A stretch of 64,000 nucleotides of DNA from Turicimonas muris (GCF_002221595.1 NZ_NHMP01000003.1:275049-339048), one strand, 5' to 3'. Numbered from the stretch's first letter, positions 8,581 to 21,108 are shown. Program-made: numbers and translations. The notes: a model not told the origin generated them from the sequence alone.

Positions 8581-10479
8581 TTAGGCTCCCTTTTTAGTTT
8601 TTTCTGCATCAGGGATCCAAACCTGACCAATTGAAAGCTTAGTAAGTTTCTTACGGCGACCATAGTAGAGATTAACAATTGCTCTAGATACCATCACGGC
8701 AGTAAAGATAGAAGTAAGAATACCTAAACAGTGAACAACCGCGAAGCCTCTGACCGGACCGGAACCAAAAATCAGCAGAGCGACACCGGCAATCAAGCTC
8801 GTAATGTTGGAGTCCAAAATGGTATTAAAAGCCATTCCGTAACCTTCCGAGATTGCCTGCTGAGGGGTACGTCCCACTCTCAGTTCTTCACGAATACGTT
8901 CATTAATAAGCACGTTAGCGTCGACAGCCATACCAAGGGTCAAGGCCATAGCTGCAATACCCGGCAACGTTAGAGTTGCTTGGAGCATAGACAAGATGGC
9001 AACCAGCAAGAATAAATTGCAGGTCAAAGCTATTGCGGAAATTACACCAAACAAATGGTAGTAAATAATCATGAAGACAGAAACGGCGATGAAGCCCCAT
9101 AAAGTGGATTTAAAGCCAGCTTTAATATTTTCTTCACCAAGGCTCGGACCAACCAGTCTTTCTTCAATGATTTCCATCGGAGCAGCCAAAGAACCGGCTC
9201 TTAACAACAAAGCAGTATCCGTTGCCTCAACAGTGGTCATTCTTCCGGAGATTTGAACGCGGCCGCCTCCGATTTCCTGACGGATAACCGGAGCAGTAAC
9301 GACCTCACCTTTACCTTTTTCGAAAAGGATGATGGCCATTCTCTTACCGACATTTTCACGAGTAACGTCTTTGAACTTTCTTGCACCCTTATTGTCTAAG
9401 GTCAAGTTAACTGTCGGTTCTTGAGTCTGGCTGTCGAATCCCGGCTGAGCGTCATTTAAATTTTCTCCGGTGAGGATGACTTCACGCTTGACGAGGATTT
9501 CTCTGCCTTCTCGGTCTTTATATTTTTCAGTGCCGAAGGGAACTGTACCTTGAGCGAGAGAGTTCATCGCCTCCGGACTATCGTCGACCATACGCACTTC
9601 CAAAGTAGCTGTACGACCGAGAATGTCCTTAGCCTTTGCTGTATCTTGAACCCCCGGGAGCTGGACCACAATACGGTCAGCACCCTGCTGAGCGATTACA
9701 GGCTCTGCCACGCCAAGTTCATTAATTCTGTTATGAAGAGTAGCAACATTCTGCTTCAAGGCATATTCCTGAACGTCAGACATTGCCTTTTGAGACATTG
9801 TGCCTCGAATGATGTAGCGATTGCCGCTTCCCGGAAGTTCTTCGTACTGCATATCGGAAGCATGGTCTCTCAGTACATCGAAAGCAGCTCTTTGCTCCGC
9901 TTCACTTCTGAAGAGGATTTCAATGTTGTTTCCGCTGCGGGTAATACCGGCGTGTCTAATCTTCTTTTCTCTTAAGAATGTTCTTACATCACCGACTGCA
10001 GCTTCAATTCTCTTTGAAACGGCTGCTTCCATATCGACAGCCAATAGGAAGTGAACGCCGCCGCGAAGGTCAAGCCCTAAGTACATCGGCAAAGCATTAA
10101 TACTTAAAAGCCACTGCGGTGTGTTTGGAACAAGGTTAAGAGCAACAATGTATGTTGGATCTTTTGGATCGGGGTTAAGAGCTTTGTCAATAACTTCTTT
10201 GGAACGGAGCTGAAGCTCGCCTTCAGTCGGCGCAAATCTAACTCTGATGGAGTTTTGCTGAGCACCTTGTTCGAAGAACACACCGTTAGGAGAAATTTGA
10301 GCCGCTTTTAACGCGTCTTCAACAGTCTTGAGAGTATTTTCCGTTACTTTTGCAGTTGCCTTGCCTGGGCTTACCTGAACGGCAGGCGATTCACCATAAA
10401 AGTTCGGCAAGGTGTAAACCAAACCGACAATAAGGATCACCGCAATCAGAACATACTTCCAAATAGGATATCGATTCAT
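8581..10479 (-). CDS. secD: SecD, protein export membrane subunit
   Basis: A 632-residue protein, normal SecD length. An N-terminal helix (YVLIAVILIVGLVYTL) is followed by the large periplasmic P1 region with GLDLRGGVHFLL, then the membrane domain with TLTLPGIAAMALTLGMAVDANVLI, where the conserved Asp of the proton path lies. It partners with SecF. No good Shine-Dalgarno is visible before ATG 10479. Located 70 bases after yajC. Confidence 0.96.
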   Translation of the reverse strand: MNRYPIWKYVLIAVILIVGLVYTLPNFYGESPAVQVSPGKATAKVTENTLKTVEDALKAAQISPNGVFFEQGAQQNSIRVRFAPTEGELQLRSKEVIDKALNPDPKDPTYIVALNLVPNTPQWLLSINALPMYLGLDLRGGVHFLLAVDMEAAVSKRIEAAVGDVRTFLREKKIRHAGITRSGNNIEILFRSEAEQRAAFDVLRDHASDMQYEELPGSGNRYIIRGTMSQKAMSDVQEYALKQNVATLHNRINELGVAEPVIAQQGADRIVVQLPGVQDTAKAKDILGRTATLEVRMVDDSPEAMNSLAQGTVPFGTEKYKDREGREILVKREVILTGENLNDAQPGFDSQTQEPTVNLTLDNKGARKFKDVTRENVGKRMAIILFEKGKGEVVTAPVIRQEIGGGRVQISGRMTTVEATDTALLLRAGSLAAPMEIIEERLVGPSLGEENIKAGFKSTLWGFIAVSVFMIIYYHLFGVISAIALTCNLFLLVAILSMLQATLTLPGIAAMALTLGMAVDANVLINERIREELRVGRTPQQAISEGYGMAFNTILDSNITSLIAGVALLIFGSGPVRGFAVVHCLGILTSIFTAVMVSRAIVNLYYGRRKKLTKLSIGQVWIPDAEKTKKGA

Positions 10480-10515
10480 GGTTGGGAGGGATTAGACCAC
10501 TAAAAATAAATACAA

Positions 10516-10537
10516 CAAAAGCCCTCATTCGAGGGCT
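10516..10537 (-). terminator. Hairpin with T-run between yajC and secD
   Basis: AGCCCTC (10520-10526) and GAGGGCT (10531-10537) form a 7-bp stem with a 4-base loop. On the minus strand it is followed by TTTTGTTG. It may act as a partial terminator that lowers secDF expression relative to the upstream genes. Confidence 0.55.
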
Positions 10538-10550
10538 GAGTGAGCAGCTT

Positions 10551-10895
10551 TTAGAACTTGACTGTTCCCTTAGGGAGAACTGCTTGAACAGCTAAACGCT
10601 GGAAAGTGATAGTCACAGGTTTGTCGTCGACGGAAGCGATCTGAAGAACAAGATAGTTTTCATCGGCTTCAACGATCTTACCCATGATGCCGCCGGCTGT
10701 AACAACTTCATTACCAATGGTCAAAGCATCAATCATCTTCTTATGTTCTTTTTGTCTCTTTTGCTGAGGACGGATGAGCAAGAACCAGAAAACAACAAAA
10801 ATCAAAAGCATTACGCCAAAAGAGGACATCATGCTTTCAAGGCCACCAGGCTGAGCTCCGGCTGCTTGGGCATATGCATCACTAATAAAAAACAA
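10551..10895 (-). CDS. yajC: YajC, accessory subunit of the Sec translocase
   Basis: A 114-residue protein beginning FFISDAYAQ, like other YajC proteins, with a single transmembrane helix (MMSSFGVMLLIFVVFWFLLI) followed by RPQQKRQKEHKKM and a soluble YajC domain. It associates with SecDF and SecYEG. The start appears to be TTG at 10895, since GGAG lies 7 bases upstream and no in-frame ATG fits. Located between tgt and secD in the usual order. Confidence 0.93.
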   Translation of the reverse strand: MFFISDAYAQAAGAQPGGLESMMSSFGVMLLIFVVFWFLLIRPQQKRQKEHKKMIDALTIGNEVVTAGGIMGKIVEADENYLVLQIASVDDKPVTITFQRLAVQAVLPKGTVKF

Positions 10896-10968
10896 TTTAA
10901 ATCTCCATCACCGACTGGTGCATTAATAATTAACTTGGGAATTATAAAGGAGTTGCGTTAATTAGAAA

Positions 10969-13160
<2,192 letters not shown>

Positions 13161-13215
13161 GGCTTTACCGGCCACTCCATAAAATTAAAAATAAAGGTCC
13201 TTTATAGACCGTGCA

Positions 13216-13243
13216 ATTCTAGAACAAAAATGGATGAGTCCAA
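13216..13243 (-). promoter_or_regulatory. Sigma-70-type promoter for queA-tgt-yajC-secDF
   Basis: Read on the minus strand, TTGGAC (13243-13238) and TAGAAT (13221-13216) are separated by 16 bases. The queA start is about 55 bases downstream. This is the only good promoter-like pair I see between greB and queA. Confidence 0.55.
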
Positions 13244-13289
13244 CTGTTTTTACAGTTACAACTTATTGAATTTTTGCATTTCTTCAGTT

Positions 13290-13322
13290 CCAAAAACCGA
13301 CTTCTTAAAGGCAGGTTTTTGG
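13290..13322 (-). terminator. Perfect inverted repeat just after greB
   Basis: CCAAAAACC (13290-13298) and GGTTTTTGG (13314-13322) are perfect 9-base inverted repeats around a 15-base loop, 7 bases after the greB stop. AT-rich arms and no following T-run make it a weak terminator candidate. Confidence 0.4.
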
Positions 13323-13328
13323 CTCAAA

Positions 13329-13898
13329 TCAAAGCTGGTGAGGCGTTCCCGGAGGATTTCCAACATAGGTTACCTCGAGAATATCGAGTTTCTTGACTCC
13401 TTTAGGAGTAGGCAATAAGACAGTATCTCCTTCTGATTTTTTCAAGAAAACTCGAGCAATCGGAGAAATCCAAGACACATCTCCCACAGTCGCATCGGCC
13501 TCGTCAATTCCAACGATTCTAATTCTTGATTCATTACCGTCTTCATCGCTGAACAGCACCGTGGCGCCAAAAAATACTTGATCTGTCGGCGGACGCGTAG
13601 CCGGATCGACAACTTCGCTGTTTTCCAAACGTTTGTTCAAAAACCGAATTCTTCGATCGATTTCACGAAGTCTCTTCTTGCCATAAAGGTAGTCTCCGTT
13701 CTCACTTCTATCTCCGTTAGAAGCTGCCCAAGAAACCACCTGAACAACCTCCGGTCGCTCGACTTTAACTAACCTTTGTCTCTCGTCAAGCAAACGATGA
13801 TAGCAAGCCGGCGTCATGTAGTTCTTCGAACCTTTGATTTCCGGAATCTTTACTTCTTCCTCGTCATCATCTTCGTCAGTTAGGAATTCTTCTGCCAT
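13329..13898 (-). CDS. greB: GreB transcript cleavage factor
   Basis: A 189-residue protein. GreB rescues backtracked RNA polymerase by stimulating transcript cleavage through its secondary channel. The coiled-coil tip WAASNGDRSENGDYLYGKK carries the acidic residues that place magnesium, and RLREIDRRIRFLNKRLEN is typical of GreB rather than GreA. An acidic N-terminal extension (EEFLTDEDDDEEE) of about 28 residues precedes the usual start MTPACY. A GreA copy is encoded at 21109-21582. Confidence 0.95.
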   Translation of the reverse strand: MAEEFLTDEDDDEEEVKIPEIKGSKNYMTPACYHRLLDERQRLVKVERPEVVQVVSWAASNGDRSENGDYLYGKKRLREIDRRIRFLNKRLENSEVVDPATRPPTDQVFFGATVLFSDEDGNESRIRIVGIDEADATVGDVSWISPIARVFLKKSEGDTVLLPTPKGVKKLDILEVTYVGNPPGTPHQL

Positions 13899-13911
13899 TT
13901 CTTTAATCAGG

Positions 13912-13939
13912 AATAAAAGAAGGCCGCCTTAGCAGCCTC
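13912..13939 (-). terminator. Rho-independent terminator after ftsH
   Basis: AGGCCGC (13921-13927) and GCAGCCT (13932-13938) pair with one G-U. On the minus strand the stem is followed by TCTTTTATT. It separates ftsH from greB. Confidence 0.75.
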
Positions 13940-13961
13940 CTGAATCTAAGTTAAGATAATT

Positions 13962-16001
13962 TTACTTGTTCGGCTGATCTTTTTTATCATCGTCAGCCAG
14001 CTCTTCAATTGCTGACTTCGGAGCATCGGAAGCCTCAGACTTTTTCTCCTCTCCGGCTCCAGAAGCCGCAGGAGTTTCAGAAACAGTCTCAGAGGAAGCT
14101 TCAGATGCGGGCTCTTTGATTTCTGTTGCTTCCGCCTCAATAACATCATCATCCTTCTTAGCAGCTTTTTTGTGAAGCTGTTTAGGAGGTCTCGGATCTT
14201 TTCCGTCCATAATGTCATCAATCTGTGCAGCGTCGATGGTCTCCCATTCCAAAAGAGCTTTCGCCATTTTGTGCATCTTGTCTTGGTTTTCTTCGATGAG
14301 CTTTCTGGCAATCGCATACTGTTCATCGATGATGCGGCGAACTTCAGCATCAACCTTACGCATTGTTTCTTCAGAAACATGCTTAGTCTGAGTAACGGAG
14401 CGTCCCAAGAAAACTTCGTTTTCGTTTTCTGCGTAAACCATTGGTCCCAAAGCATCACTCATACCGTATCTCATAACCATATCGCGAGCCATCTGGGTTG
14501 CTCTTTCGAAGTCATTAGAGGCACCTGTAGTCATTTGATGCATAAAGACCTCTTCAGCAATACGGCCGCCGAAAAGAATGGCAATACGAGTAAGCAAATA
14601 CTGCTTATCGTAGGAGTAATGGTCTTCTGCCGGAAGCTGCATGGTCAAACCAAGAGCTCTTCCGCGCGGAATAATCGTAACTTTATGAACAGGGTCGCTC
14701 TTCGGCATTAAACGGGCAACCAAAGCGTGTCCGCTTTCATGGTAAGCCGTATTTTTGCGCTCTTCTTCGTTCATGGCCATGCCTTTTCTTTCGGCACCCA
14801 TCATGATCTTATCTTTGGCGCGTTCGAAGTCTTCCATAGCAACGACTTTACCGTTTCTGCGTGCGGCGAACAAGGCAGCTTCGTTAACAAGGTTAGCCAA
14901 GTCAGCGCCGGAAAACCCGGGTGTCCCGCGGGCAAGAATTTCTTCATCCACGTCAGCACCGACAGGGATTTTTCTCATGTGAACTTTCAAAATCTGCTCA
15001 CGGCCGCGGATATCAGGAAGCGGAACGACAACTTGTCTGTCGAAACGGCCCGGACGCAATAAAGCCGGATCCAAAACGTCAGGACGGTTGGTTGCAGCAA
15101 TCACAATAACACCAGAGCCAGTATCGAAGCCGTCCATTTCCACAAGCATCTGGTTAAGTGTCTGTTCTCTTTCATCGTTGCCGCCGCCTAAACCGGCACC
15201 TCTCTGACGGCCAACCGCATCAATTTCATCAATGAAGATGATGCAAGGAGAATTCTTCTTGGCATTTTCAAACATATCGCGGACGCGAGCGGCACCCACA
15301 CCGACGAACATTTCTACGAAATCAGAGCCGGAAATCGTAAAGAACGGCACCTTTGCTTCCCCGGCGATAGCTTTTGCCAATAACGTTTTACCTGTACCGG
15401 GAGAGCCAACCAAAAGAACACCGCGAGGAATTCTTCCGCCGAGCCTTTGATACTTGGTCGGGTCTTTTAAGAAGTCTACAAGTTCCGTGACCTCTTCCTT
15501 TGCTTCATCGCAGCCGGCGACATCTGCAAAGGTAATATTATTGTTGGTGCTGTCGAGCATACGAGCCTTGGACTTACCAAAGCTGAAGGCACCGCCTTTT
15601 CCGCCGCCCTGCATCTGACGCATGAAGAAAATCCACACGCCGATTAAGAGAAGCATTGGAAACCAAGAAATAAAGAGAGTCGCTAAGAAGCTCTGCTCCT
15701 CATCCGGCTGTCCGTAAACCTGGACTCCTGCCTTTCTAAGATCTTCGACCATCCAAAGATCTCCCGGAGCCGTAATCTTATAAGAGGCCCCTTCCACGGG
15801 TGTTACGGTAAGAGTTCTTCCTTGGACGTCGACACGTTTAATCTTGCCGTCTTTAGCTTCATCCATAAATTGGGTGTAGCTTGTAGTCTGCTCAGAGGAC
15901 GCAAGGCGTTTTGCGCCGTCAAACTGCTTGAAGACGGTAAACAACACAAAAGCGATGACAATCCAGATAGCTGCCTTCGCAAATAAATTTTTATTATTCA
16001 A
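13962..16001 (-). CDS. ftsH: FtsH, membrane-bound AAA+ zinc protease
   Basis: A 679-residue protease that degrades short-lived and misassembled membrane proteins. Transmembrane helices lie at about residues 9-24 and 106-127 with a periplasmic domain between. The AAA module has Walker A GSPGTGKT (199-206), Walker B IIFIDE (254-259) and the second region of homology [20 protein letters not shown]. The zinc motif HESGH is at 421-425. The tail after about residue 600 is long, acidic and Ala/Glu/Ser rich. The start is TTG 16001, with GAGGTG 7 bases upstream; no ATG fits the N-terminus. Confidence 0.97.
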   Translation of the reverse strand: MNNKNLFAKAAIWIVIAFVLFTVFKQFDGAKRLASSEQTTSYTQFMDEAKDGKIKRVDVQGRTLTVTPVEGASYKITAPGDLWMVEDLRKAGVQVYGQPDEEQSFLATLFISWFPMLLLIGVWIFFMRQMQGGGKGGAFSFGKSKARMLDSTNNNITFADVAGCDEAKEEVTELVDFLKDPTKYQRLGGRIPRGVLLVGSPGTGKTLLAKAIAGEAKVPFFTISGSDFVEMFVGVGAARVRDMFENAKKNSPCIIFIDEIDAVGRQRGAGLGGGNDEREQTLNQMLVEMDGFDTGSGVIVIAATNRPDVLDPALLRPGRFDRQVVVPLPDIRGREQILKVHMRKIPVGADVDEEILARGTPGFSGADLANLVNEAALFAARRNGKVVAMEDFERAKDKIMMGAERKGMAMNEEERKNTAYHESGHALVARLMPKSDPVHKVTIIPRGRALGLTMQLPAEDHYSYDKQYLLTRIAILFGGRIAEEVFMHQMTTGASNDFERATQMARDMVMRYGMSDALGPMVYAENENEVFLGRSVTQTKHVSEETMRKVDAEVRRIIDEQYAIARKLIEENQDKMHKMAKALLEWETIDAAQIDDIMDGKDPRPPKQLHKKAAKKDDDVIEAEATEIKEPASEASSETVSETPAASGAGEEKKSEASDAPKSAIEELADDDKKDQPNK

Positions 16002-16163
16002 AGTTTCACCTCAAACAATGAAGCTTGCTTGCTTCGATTTAATGAAGATATTCAATCGTTACATCAGAAACTAACAAAAGATTATGACAATAACATTATC
16101 GAAAAATTCTATCTATCAACACAAAGCAAGAAATATCCCACTTGTAATTATGTTGTGGTTGTC

Positions 16164-16189
16164 CGAGGCTTTTTCAAGATCCAGCCTCG
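16164..16189. repeat. Inverted repeat downstream of dnaE
   Basis: CGAGGCT (16164-16170) and AGCCTCG (16183-16189) form a 7-bp stem with a 12-base loop, 25 bases after the dnaE stop. No T-run follows on the minus strand, so it may be a processing or weak termination site. Confidence 0.4.
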
Positions 16190-16213
16190 AATTAGGAGAT
16201 GAATTTTTGCAAA

Positions 16214-19200
16214 CTACTTATAGTTAATCTTCGCCTGTTTTATCAAATCCGAGTTTTCAACTTTTGAAAGGTTCGCTCCTGATAATAGCGCAGAGAAGTT
16301 GGCCGGCAACGGAATGCAGACTTCCGTGTCACCTTCTCTTACTTTAATTTCAATCGGAGCAGTTCTCAAGGAAGACGGATGAACGGAAAGTTCTTCAATC
16401 AATGCTTTTAACTCGCTCATCTTTCCCTTTTTATCTAAAACCAGCTGCAGCTTTGCTCCGTGAGAGGCTCTGATTTCACTAATCGGTCGCATGGATTTCA
16501 GATTCCAAGAGAAGACATTTGATTGATCGTTGTAGACGACCGTTCCTTCGACCATATACACTTCATCGACTGAAACCTCTTTCTTGCAGAATTCATAGAG
16601 TTCTTGCGAAGTTCTCATTTCGTAACGATGCAATCCATCATCGATATTTAATTTACAGAAGTGGTTGCCGGTCTTACTAACACCGAAATTGATGCTGGAA
16701 ACTACACCGAAGCCTTTAAAGTTACTGAACTTGGTCTGAGTATCCAGAGGACATTCTTTAATGGTCAGACCGCCGAAATGATCTTTGATTTCTTCCCTGC
16801 AGGCATCCATCGGAGAGCCGGTAAAGAAGAACCCAATGATGCTCTTTTCTTTTTTCATTCTTTCGAGAGTGTCCCAGGGCTTGAACTGAATCAACTCAGT
16901 GCTCATCTCAGAACTTTCTTCCCCGAATAAACCCATCTGATCGGCATTTTCTTCATTTTCTTGAGCCGACCGATAAATCTGCGGAACGTTTTCCAGCCAC
17001 ATTCTGCGGTTCGGATCGATTGAGTCGAACGCACCAATCGTGCTCAGAACTTCCAAAACCTTTCGAGACATAACTTTAGTCCCCAATCGGTTGACCAGAT
17101 CTTCCATGTCTTTGAAAGGACCGTTCTTGGTTCTCTCTTCCACAATCGCATTGGCCGGAGCCTCGCCCATGCCTTTTAATGCCCCCATGCCAAAGCGGAT
17201 AGTCTTGGAATCGGGAGCGGTGAAGTAAAACTCGCTTGCATTAATATCGACCGGCAGAACCTTTATTCCATGACGCTGAGCATCTGCAATGTAATCAAAT
17301 AACTTCGTGGAGTTCAACATGACTTCACAAAGGTTAGCTGCGATAAATTCCGCCGGGTAATAACATTTAAGCCACGCGGTTTGATAAGCCACGTAAGAGT
17401 AAGCAGCAGCGTGAGACTTGTTGAAACCGTATTCCGCGAACTTCCTCATCTTATTGAAGAGCTCTTCGGCAACTTCTTCTTTTACCCCGTTCTTTACGGC
17501 TCCTTCCAAGAAAATCTTAGACTGCCGTTCCATTTCCGTAGCGTCTTTCTTACCCATGGCACGGCGAAGAATATCAGCACCGCCAAGTGAATAGCCGGCG
17601 ATAATCTGCGCGACCTGCATCACCTGTTCCTGATAAATCATGATTCCGACCGTTTCTTCCAAAACAGGAATCAGTCGGTCATCTGCATACTCCGGCTTCT
17701 TCTCGCCGCCTTTTCTGAGCTCAATAAAGTCATCTGCCAAAGCCATCGGACCCGGGCGATAAAGGGCATTCAGAGCGATAAGGTCAGAAAGCTTAGTCGG
17801 GACGGAACGGACCATAATGTCACGCATACCCGGTGATTCAAACTGGAATACCATTGCGGTATCCGCAGGCTTAAAGATTTTGTCGTAAACCTTCTTATCC
17901 GTCGGCTGCAAATGTTCGATATCAGGACGTTTGCCCGTATTTTTTTCGATGTAATCCAATGCTCTTGCCACGATGGTAAGAGTAGTCAAACCAAGGAAGT
18001 CAAATTTAACCAGACCGACTTCTTCCACGCCCTTTTTGTCATACATACTGATGACGTTTTCCGGAAGCATGTCGGCCGCATAAAGAGGACAGAAGTCGGT
18101 GAGTTTTCCCGGAGCAATCAGCACGCCACCGGCATGAATACCGATATTTCGGCACAAGCCCTCGAGCTTAATGGCAGAAGCTACTAAAGGTTTTAGCTCG
18201 GGAGAGTTGCTAATAATGGCTTTGAATTCAGGTTCACTTTCAATAGCCTGTTCCAAAGAAACTTGCTGCCCGGGATTAGAAGGAATATGACGTGTCAGCA
18301 AGTCGCATTGGTTATAGGGAAAGTCAAGCACACGGCCGACATCCTTGATAACACCTTTTGCCGCCATAGTACCGAATGTCGCGATCTGACTTACCGCATC
18401 AGACCCGTATTTCTGTTTTACATATTCAATTACTCGGCCGCGGTTATTCTGGCAAAAGTCCACGTCAAAGTCAGGCATGGAGACGCGTTCAGGATTCAAG
18501 AATCGCTCAAACAGCAAACTGAATTCGAGAGGATCCAAGTCCGTAATTTCCAAGCAAAAAGCAACCAGAGATCCAGCTCCGGATCCGCGGCCCGGACCGA
18601 CCGGACAGCCGTGACTTTTAGCCCAACGGATAAAGTCCTGAACGATAAGGAAGTAGCCGGAAAAACCCATCTTTTGAATAACGCCGATTTCTCTTTCTAA
18701 GCGCTCAATATATCTAGGTCTTTCAGCGTCTCTCTTAGCCTCATCCGGATAAAGAATCTTCAAGCGCATTTCCAGGCCTTCTCTGGAAAGCTGCGCCATA
18801 TAGTCGTCTAAAGAAATTCCGTCAGGCGTTTCGAACAACGGAAGCTGAGGCTTACCGAGTTTCATCATGAAATTGCAGCGTTTGGCTATTTCAACGGTAT
18901 TTTCAATCGCACTGGGGATGTCTTTAAAGAGCTCCAGCATTTCTTCTTTTGTCTTGAAATACTGCTCTTCCGTATATTCTTTTACTCGATTAGGATTAGC
19001 CAGCGTTGTTCCCTGGGCGATGCAACAACGGATCTCGTGATCGAGATATCCGTCTGCTTCTTGGAACTGAATTGGATGCGTGGCGACCACGGGAAGCTTT
19101 AGCTTATTTGCCAGTTTAATCGTCTCAGTGACTAACTCCTCATCAAACTTTCTCCCTGCTCTTTGAAGTTCAAGATAAAGCCGGTCTTTGAAAATAGAGT

Positions 19201-19675
19201 GAAGTTTTTCAGCTTCTTCTTCTGCAGAGAAATTTTTATTATTTAGCAAAGAACGTCCGATTGCACCTTCGTGAAATCCGGAAATAGCAATAAGCCCTTC
19301 GCAGTTTTCTTCCGTCAGCCATTCTTCTTCAATCAGCCCTTTTTCGTCAACCTGATTTTCCAACCAAGCTTTTGTCAGCAAGTCACAAAGGGTATGATAA
19401 CCGTGCGCATTTGCACATAGAAGAAGAAGTTTGGACGGATGATGAGCGTCCGATGGGTTCCTTATCCAAGCATCTACACCGATAATTGGTTTTAAACCTT
19501 GCCCCAGACAAGCCTTATAAAAGGTAACGCCGCCGAAAATTGATCCGGCATCCGTACATGCTAAAGCCTTCATTCCTGCGGCCGCCGCTTTATGTACCAC
19601 CTGTTTCAGGCGAATGGTACTGTCGCGAAAGGAATACTCCGAATGCATGCGCAGATGAACGAAATCTTGGCTCAT
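16214..19675 (-). CDS. dnaE: DNA polymerase III alpha subunit
   Basis: A 1153-residue replicative polymerase. An N-terminal PHP domain (FVHLRMHSEYSFRDS) is followed by the polymerase core with GPGRGSGAGS at about 361-370 and the catalytic aspartates in PDFDVDF at about 402-406. Next come the beta-binding and helix-hairpin-helix region (GFNKSHAAAYSYVAYQTAW) and a C-terminal OB fold. ATG 19675 fits family starts; an in-frame TTG at 19690 would add five residues. In relatives rlmE and ftsH are usually adjacent; here dnaE lies between them. Confidence 0.96.
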   Translation of the reverse strand: MSQDFVHLRMHSEYSFRDSTIRLKQVVHKAAAAGMKALACTDAGSIFGGVTFYKACLGQGLKPIIGVDAWIRNPSDAHHPSKLLLLCANAHGYHTLCDLLTKAWLENQVDEKGLIEEEWLTEENCEGLIAISGFHEGAIGRSLLNNKNFSAEEEAEKLHSIFKDRLYLELQRAGRKFDEELVTETIKLANKLKLPVVATHPIQFQEADGYLDHEIRCCIAQGTTLANPNRVKEYTEEQYFKTKEEMLELFKDIPSAIENTVEIAKRCNFMMKLGKPQLPLFETPDGISLDDYMAQLSREGLEMRLKILYPDEAKRDAERPRYIERLEREIGVIQKMGFSGYFLIVQDFIRWAKSHGCPVGPGRGSGAGSLVAFCLEITDLDPLEFSLLFERFLNPERVSMPDFDVDFCQNNRGRVIEYVKQKYGSDAVSQIATFGTMAAKGVIKDVGRVLDFPYNQCDLLTRHIPSNPGQQVSLEQAIESEPEFKAIISNSPELKPLVASAIKLEGLCRNIGIHAGGVLIAPGKLTDFCPLYAADMLPENVISMYDKKGVEEVGLVKFDFLGLTTLTIVARALDYIEKNTGKRPDIEHLQPTDKKVYDKIFKPADTAMVFQFESPGMRDIMVRSVPTKLSDLIALNALYRPGPMALADDFIELRKGGEKKPEYADDRLIPVLEETVGIMIYQEQVMQVAQIIAGYSLGGADILRRAMGKKDATEMERQSKIFLEGAVKNGVKEEVAEELFNKMRKFAEYGFNKSHAAAYSYVAYQTAWLKCYYPAEFIAANLCEVMLNSTKLFDYIADAQRHGIKVLPVDINASEFYFTAPDSKTIRFGMGALKGMGEAPANAIVEERTKNGPFKDMEDLVNRLGTKVMSRKVLEVLSTIGAFDSIDPNRRMWLENVPQIYRSAQENEENADQMGLFGEESSEMSTELIQFKPWDTLERMKKEKSIIGFFFTGSPMDACREEIKDHFGGLTIKECPLDTQTKFSNFKGFGVVSSINFGVSKTGNHFCKLNIDDGLHRYEMRTSQELYEFCKKEVSVDEVYMVEGTVVYNDQSNVFSWNLKSMRPISEIRASHGAKLQLVLDKKGKMSELKALIEELSVHPSSLRTAPIEIKVREGDTEVCIPLPANFSALLSGANLSKVENSDLIKQAKINYK

Positions 19676-19781
19676 AAAACAAAAATCCAATGAAGATGCA
19701 GAATGAAAAAAGAGAAGCTTTTACTTAGGAAAAGGAGTGTAGCAAAATCGATCCGACAAGGTAACCGCCTCAGCGATAAGC

Positions 19782-19804
19782 AAAAAGCCGGCATCACGGC
19801 CGGC
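19782..19804 (-). terminator. Rho-independent terminator after rlmE
   Basis: GCCGG (19787-19791) and CCGGC (19800-19804) form a GC-rich stem. On the minus strand it ends in TTTTTG. It lies 22 bases after the rlmE stop. Confidence 0.75.
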
Positions 19805-19825
19805 CGTCAGGTTGCAAAGGCTGAG

Positions 19826-20470
19826 TTACTTTAAGTCCCGTGCAACGATATAAACTTCCGCAGAAGAAGTTCTGGAAGCTTCCGGCTTACGAGAAGCAAC
19901 CTTCTTAAACAACTTCTTGCATTGTTCTACGAATTGAGAGTATCCGCTTCCTTGGAATACTTTACAGACAAACGCCCCGTTTTTCTTTAGATTTTCTTTG
20001 GCAAAATCCAGTGCCAATTCGTTCAGAAGCAAACAACGTGCGGCGTCTGCAGCTGCCACACCTGAAAGGTTCGGGGCCATATCAGAGAGTACAACATCAA
20101 CTTTTTCTCCTTGAAGAAGTTCGGTAAGCTGATCTGCAACTTCCTGTTCACGGAAGTCTCCCTGAATAAAGTTCACTCCTTCAATTGGGTCCATTGGCAG
20201 AATATCCAGAGCAATGGCGCGTCCTTGAATTTTCCCGTCAGGACCCATGAGTTTTTCTTTGACAACTTGACTCCAAGACCCCGGAGCGGCTCCCAAATCG
20301 ACAACCGTCATTCCTTTTTTAATGATTTTATCTTTATCATTAAGTTCAATTAATTTATAGACAGAGCGTGCCCGATAACCGTCTTTTACTGACTGCTTAA
20401 CAAAAGGATCATTAATATGACGTTTAATCCAGGCAGGATTAGAACGAAGTTTTTTTTCTGAGACAGGCAT
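19826..20470 (-). CDS. rlmE: RlmE, 23S rRNA 2'-O-ribose methyltransferase
   Basis: About 214 residues. RlmE (FtsJ, RrmJ) methylates U2552 of 23S rRNA late in 50S assembly. The SAM motif VVDLGAAPGSWSQV, VVLSDMAPNLSGV and the catalytic lysines (GYRARSVYKLIE, FVCKVFQG) are present. ATG 20470 gives the family length; upstream in-frame starts to 20548 lie in the divergent yhbY promoter region. The divergent rlmE/yhbY pair is a common proteobacterial arrangement. Confidence 0.94.
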   Translation of the reverse strand: MPVSEKKLRSNPAWIKRHINDPFVKQSVKDGYRARSVYKLIELNDKDKIIKKGMTVVDLGAAPGSWSQVVKEKLMGPDGKIQGRAIALDILPMDPIEGVNFIQGDFREQEVADQLTELLQGEKVDVVLSDMAPNLSGVAAADAARCLLLNELALDFAKENLKKNGAFVCKVFQGSGYSQFVEQCKKLFKKVASRKPEASRTSSAEVYIVARDLK

Positions 20471-20510
20471 CGGTTTACACTCTAAAAAATTCATAGGAGA
20501 TGTGACTATC

Positions 20511-21041
20511 ATGGCACAATTAAAGTTACCTCGCGATGAGCGTATCACACTTCGGGCGGCTGCTCACCATTTAGACCCTGTAGTTTTACTCGGTGCCTCC
20601 GGCCTGACAGAAGCAGTAAAAAAAGAAGTCGGCCGCGCCCTCGATGCTCATGAACTGATCAAAGTTCGTGTACCTAGCGATGATCGCGAAGAACGTGTAG
20701 AAATCTACGAAACATTAGCAGAAGAATTAGGCGCTGCAAAAGTCCAATTGATCGGCAAACTTTTTGTTCTTTATCGTCCGAATCCGGATAAAGACAAAAA
20801 AGAAGTACCGGCCGAAAAAGCCCCTGCAGAGAAAAAAGAAAGAAAAACCGGCGCTAAGGCCAGAAACCAAAGAAAACGTTTGACTGAAATTATTCAGGCC
20901 GAAAAGAAAGGCAAAGCAAAGAGCCTTCCCTGGGCCTCTACGGTAAAGAAAGGCAAGACCCCGAAGGGACAGGTTAAAGCCGTCGGCGAAAAAGGAACTC
21001 CTCTTGGAAAACGGCTAGCCAGGAAAGGCTTCTCTAAGTAA
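20511..21041 (+). CDS. yhbY: YhbY-family RNA-binding protein with a basic C-terminal tail
   Basis: A 176-residue protein. Residues 1-95 are a CRS1-YhbY domain (RAAAHHLDPVVLLGASGLTE, ALDAHELIKVRV), which binds pre-50S ribosomal particles. The last 80 residues are a Lys/Ala-rich, unstructured extension absent from the short E. coli protein (97 aa), as is common in betaproteobacteria. ATG 20511 has AGGAG 11 bases upstream; GTG 20502 is too close to it. Divergent from rlmE across a 40-base gap. Confidence 0.9.
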   Translation: MAQLKLPRDERITLRAAAHHLDPVVLLGASGLTEAVKKEVGRALDAHELIKVRVPSDDREERVEIYETLAEELGAAKVQLIGKLFVLYRPNPDKDKKEVPAEKAPAEKKERKTGAKARNQRKRLTEIIQAEKKGKAKSLPWASTVKKGKTPKGQVKAVGEKGTPLGKRLARKGFSK

Positions 21042-21059
21042 TTTCTTTCACCCAAACGA

Positions 21060-21087
21060 AACGGCATTCGAGTGAATGCCGTTTTCA
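21060..21087. terminator. Bidirectional terminator between yhbY and greA
   Basis: AACGGCATTC (21060-21069) and GAATGCCGTT (21074-21083) form a perfect 10-bp stem with a 4-base loop, followed by TTTC on +. It separates the convergent genes yhbY and greA. Confidence 0.85.
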
Positions 21088-21108
21088 TTTGAGTGAAATC
21101 TCAATTGA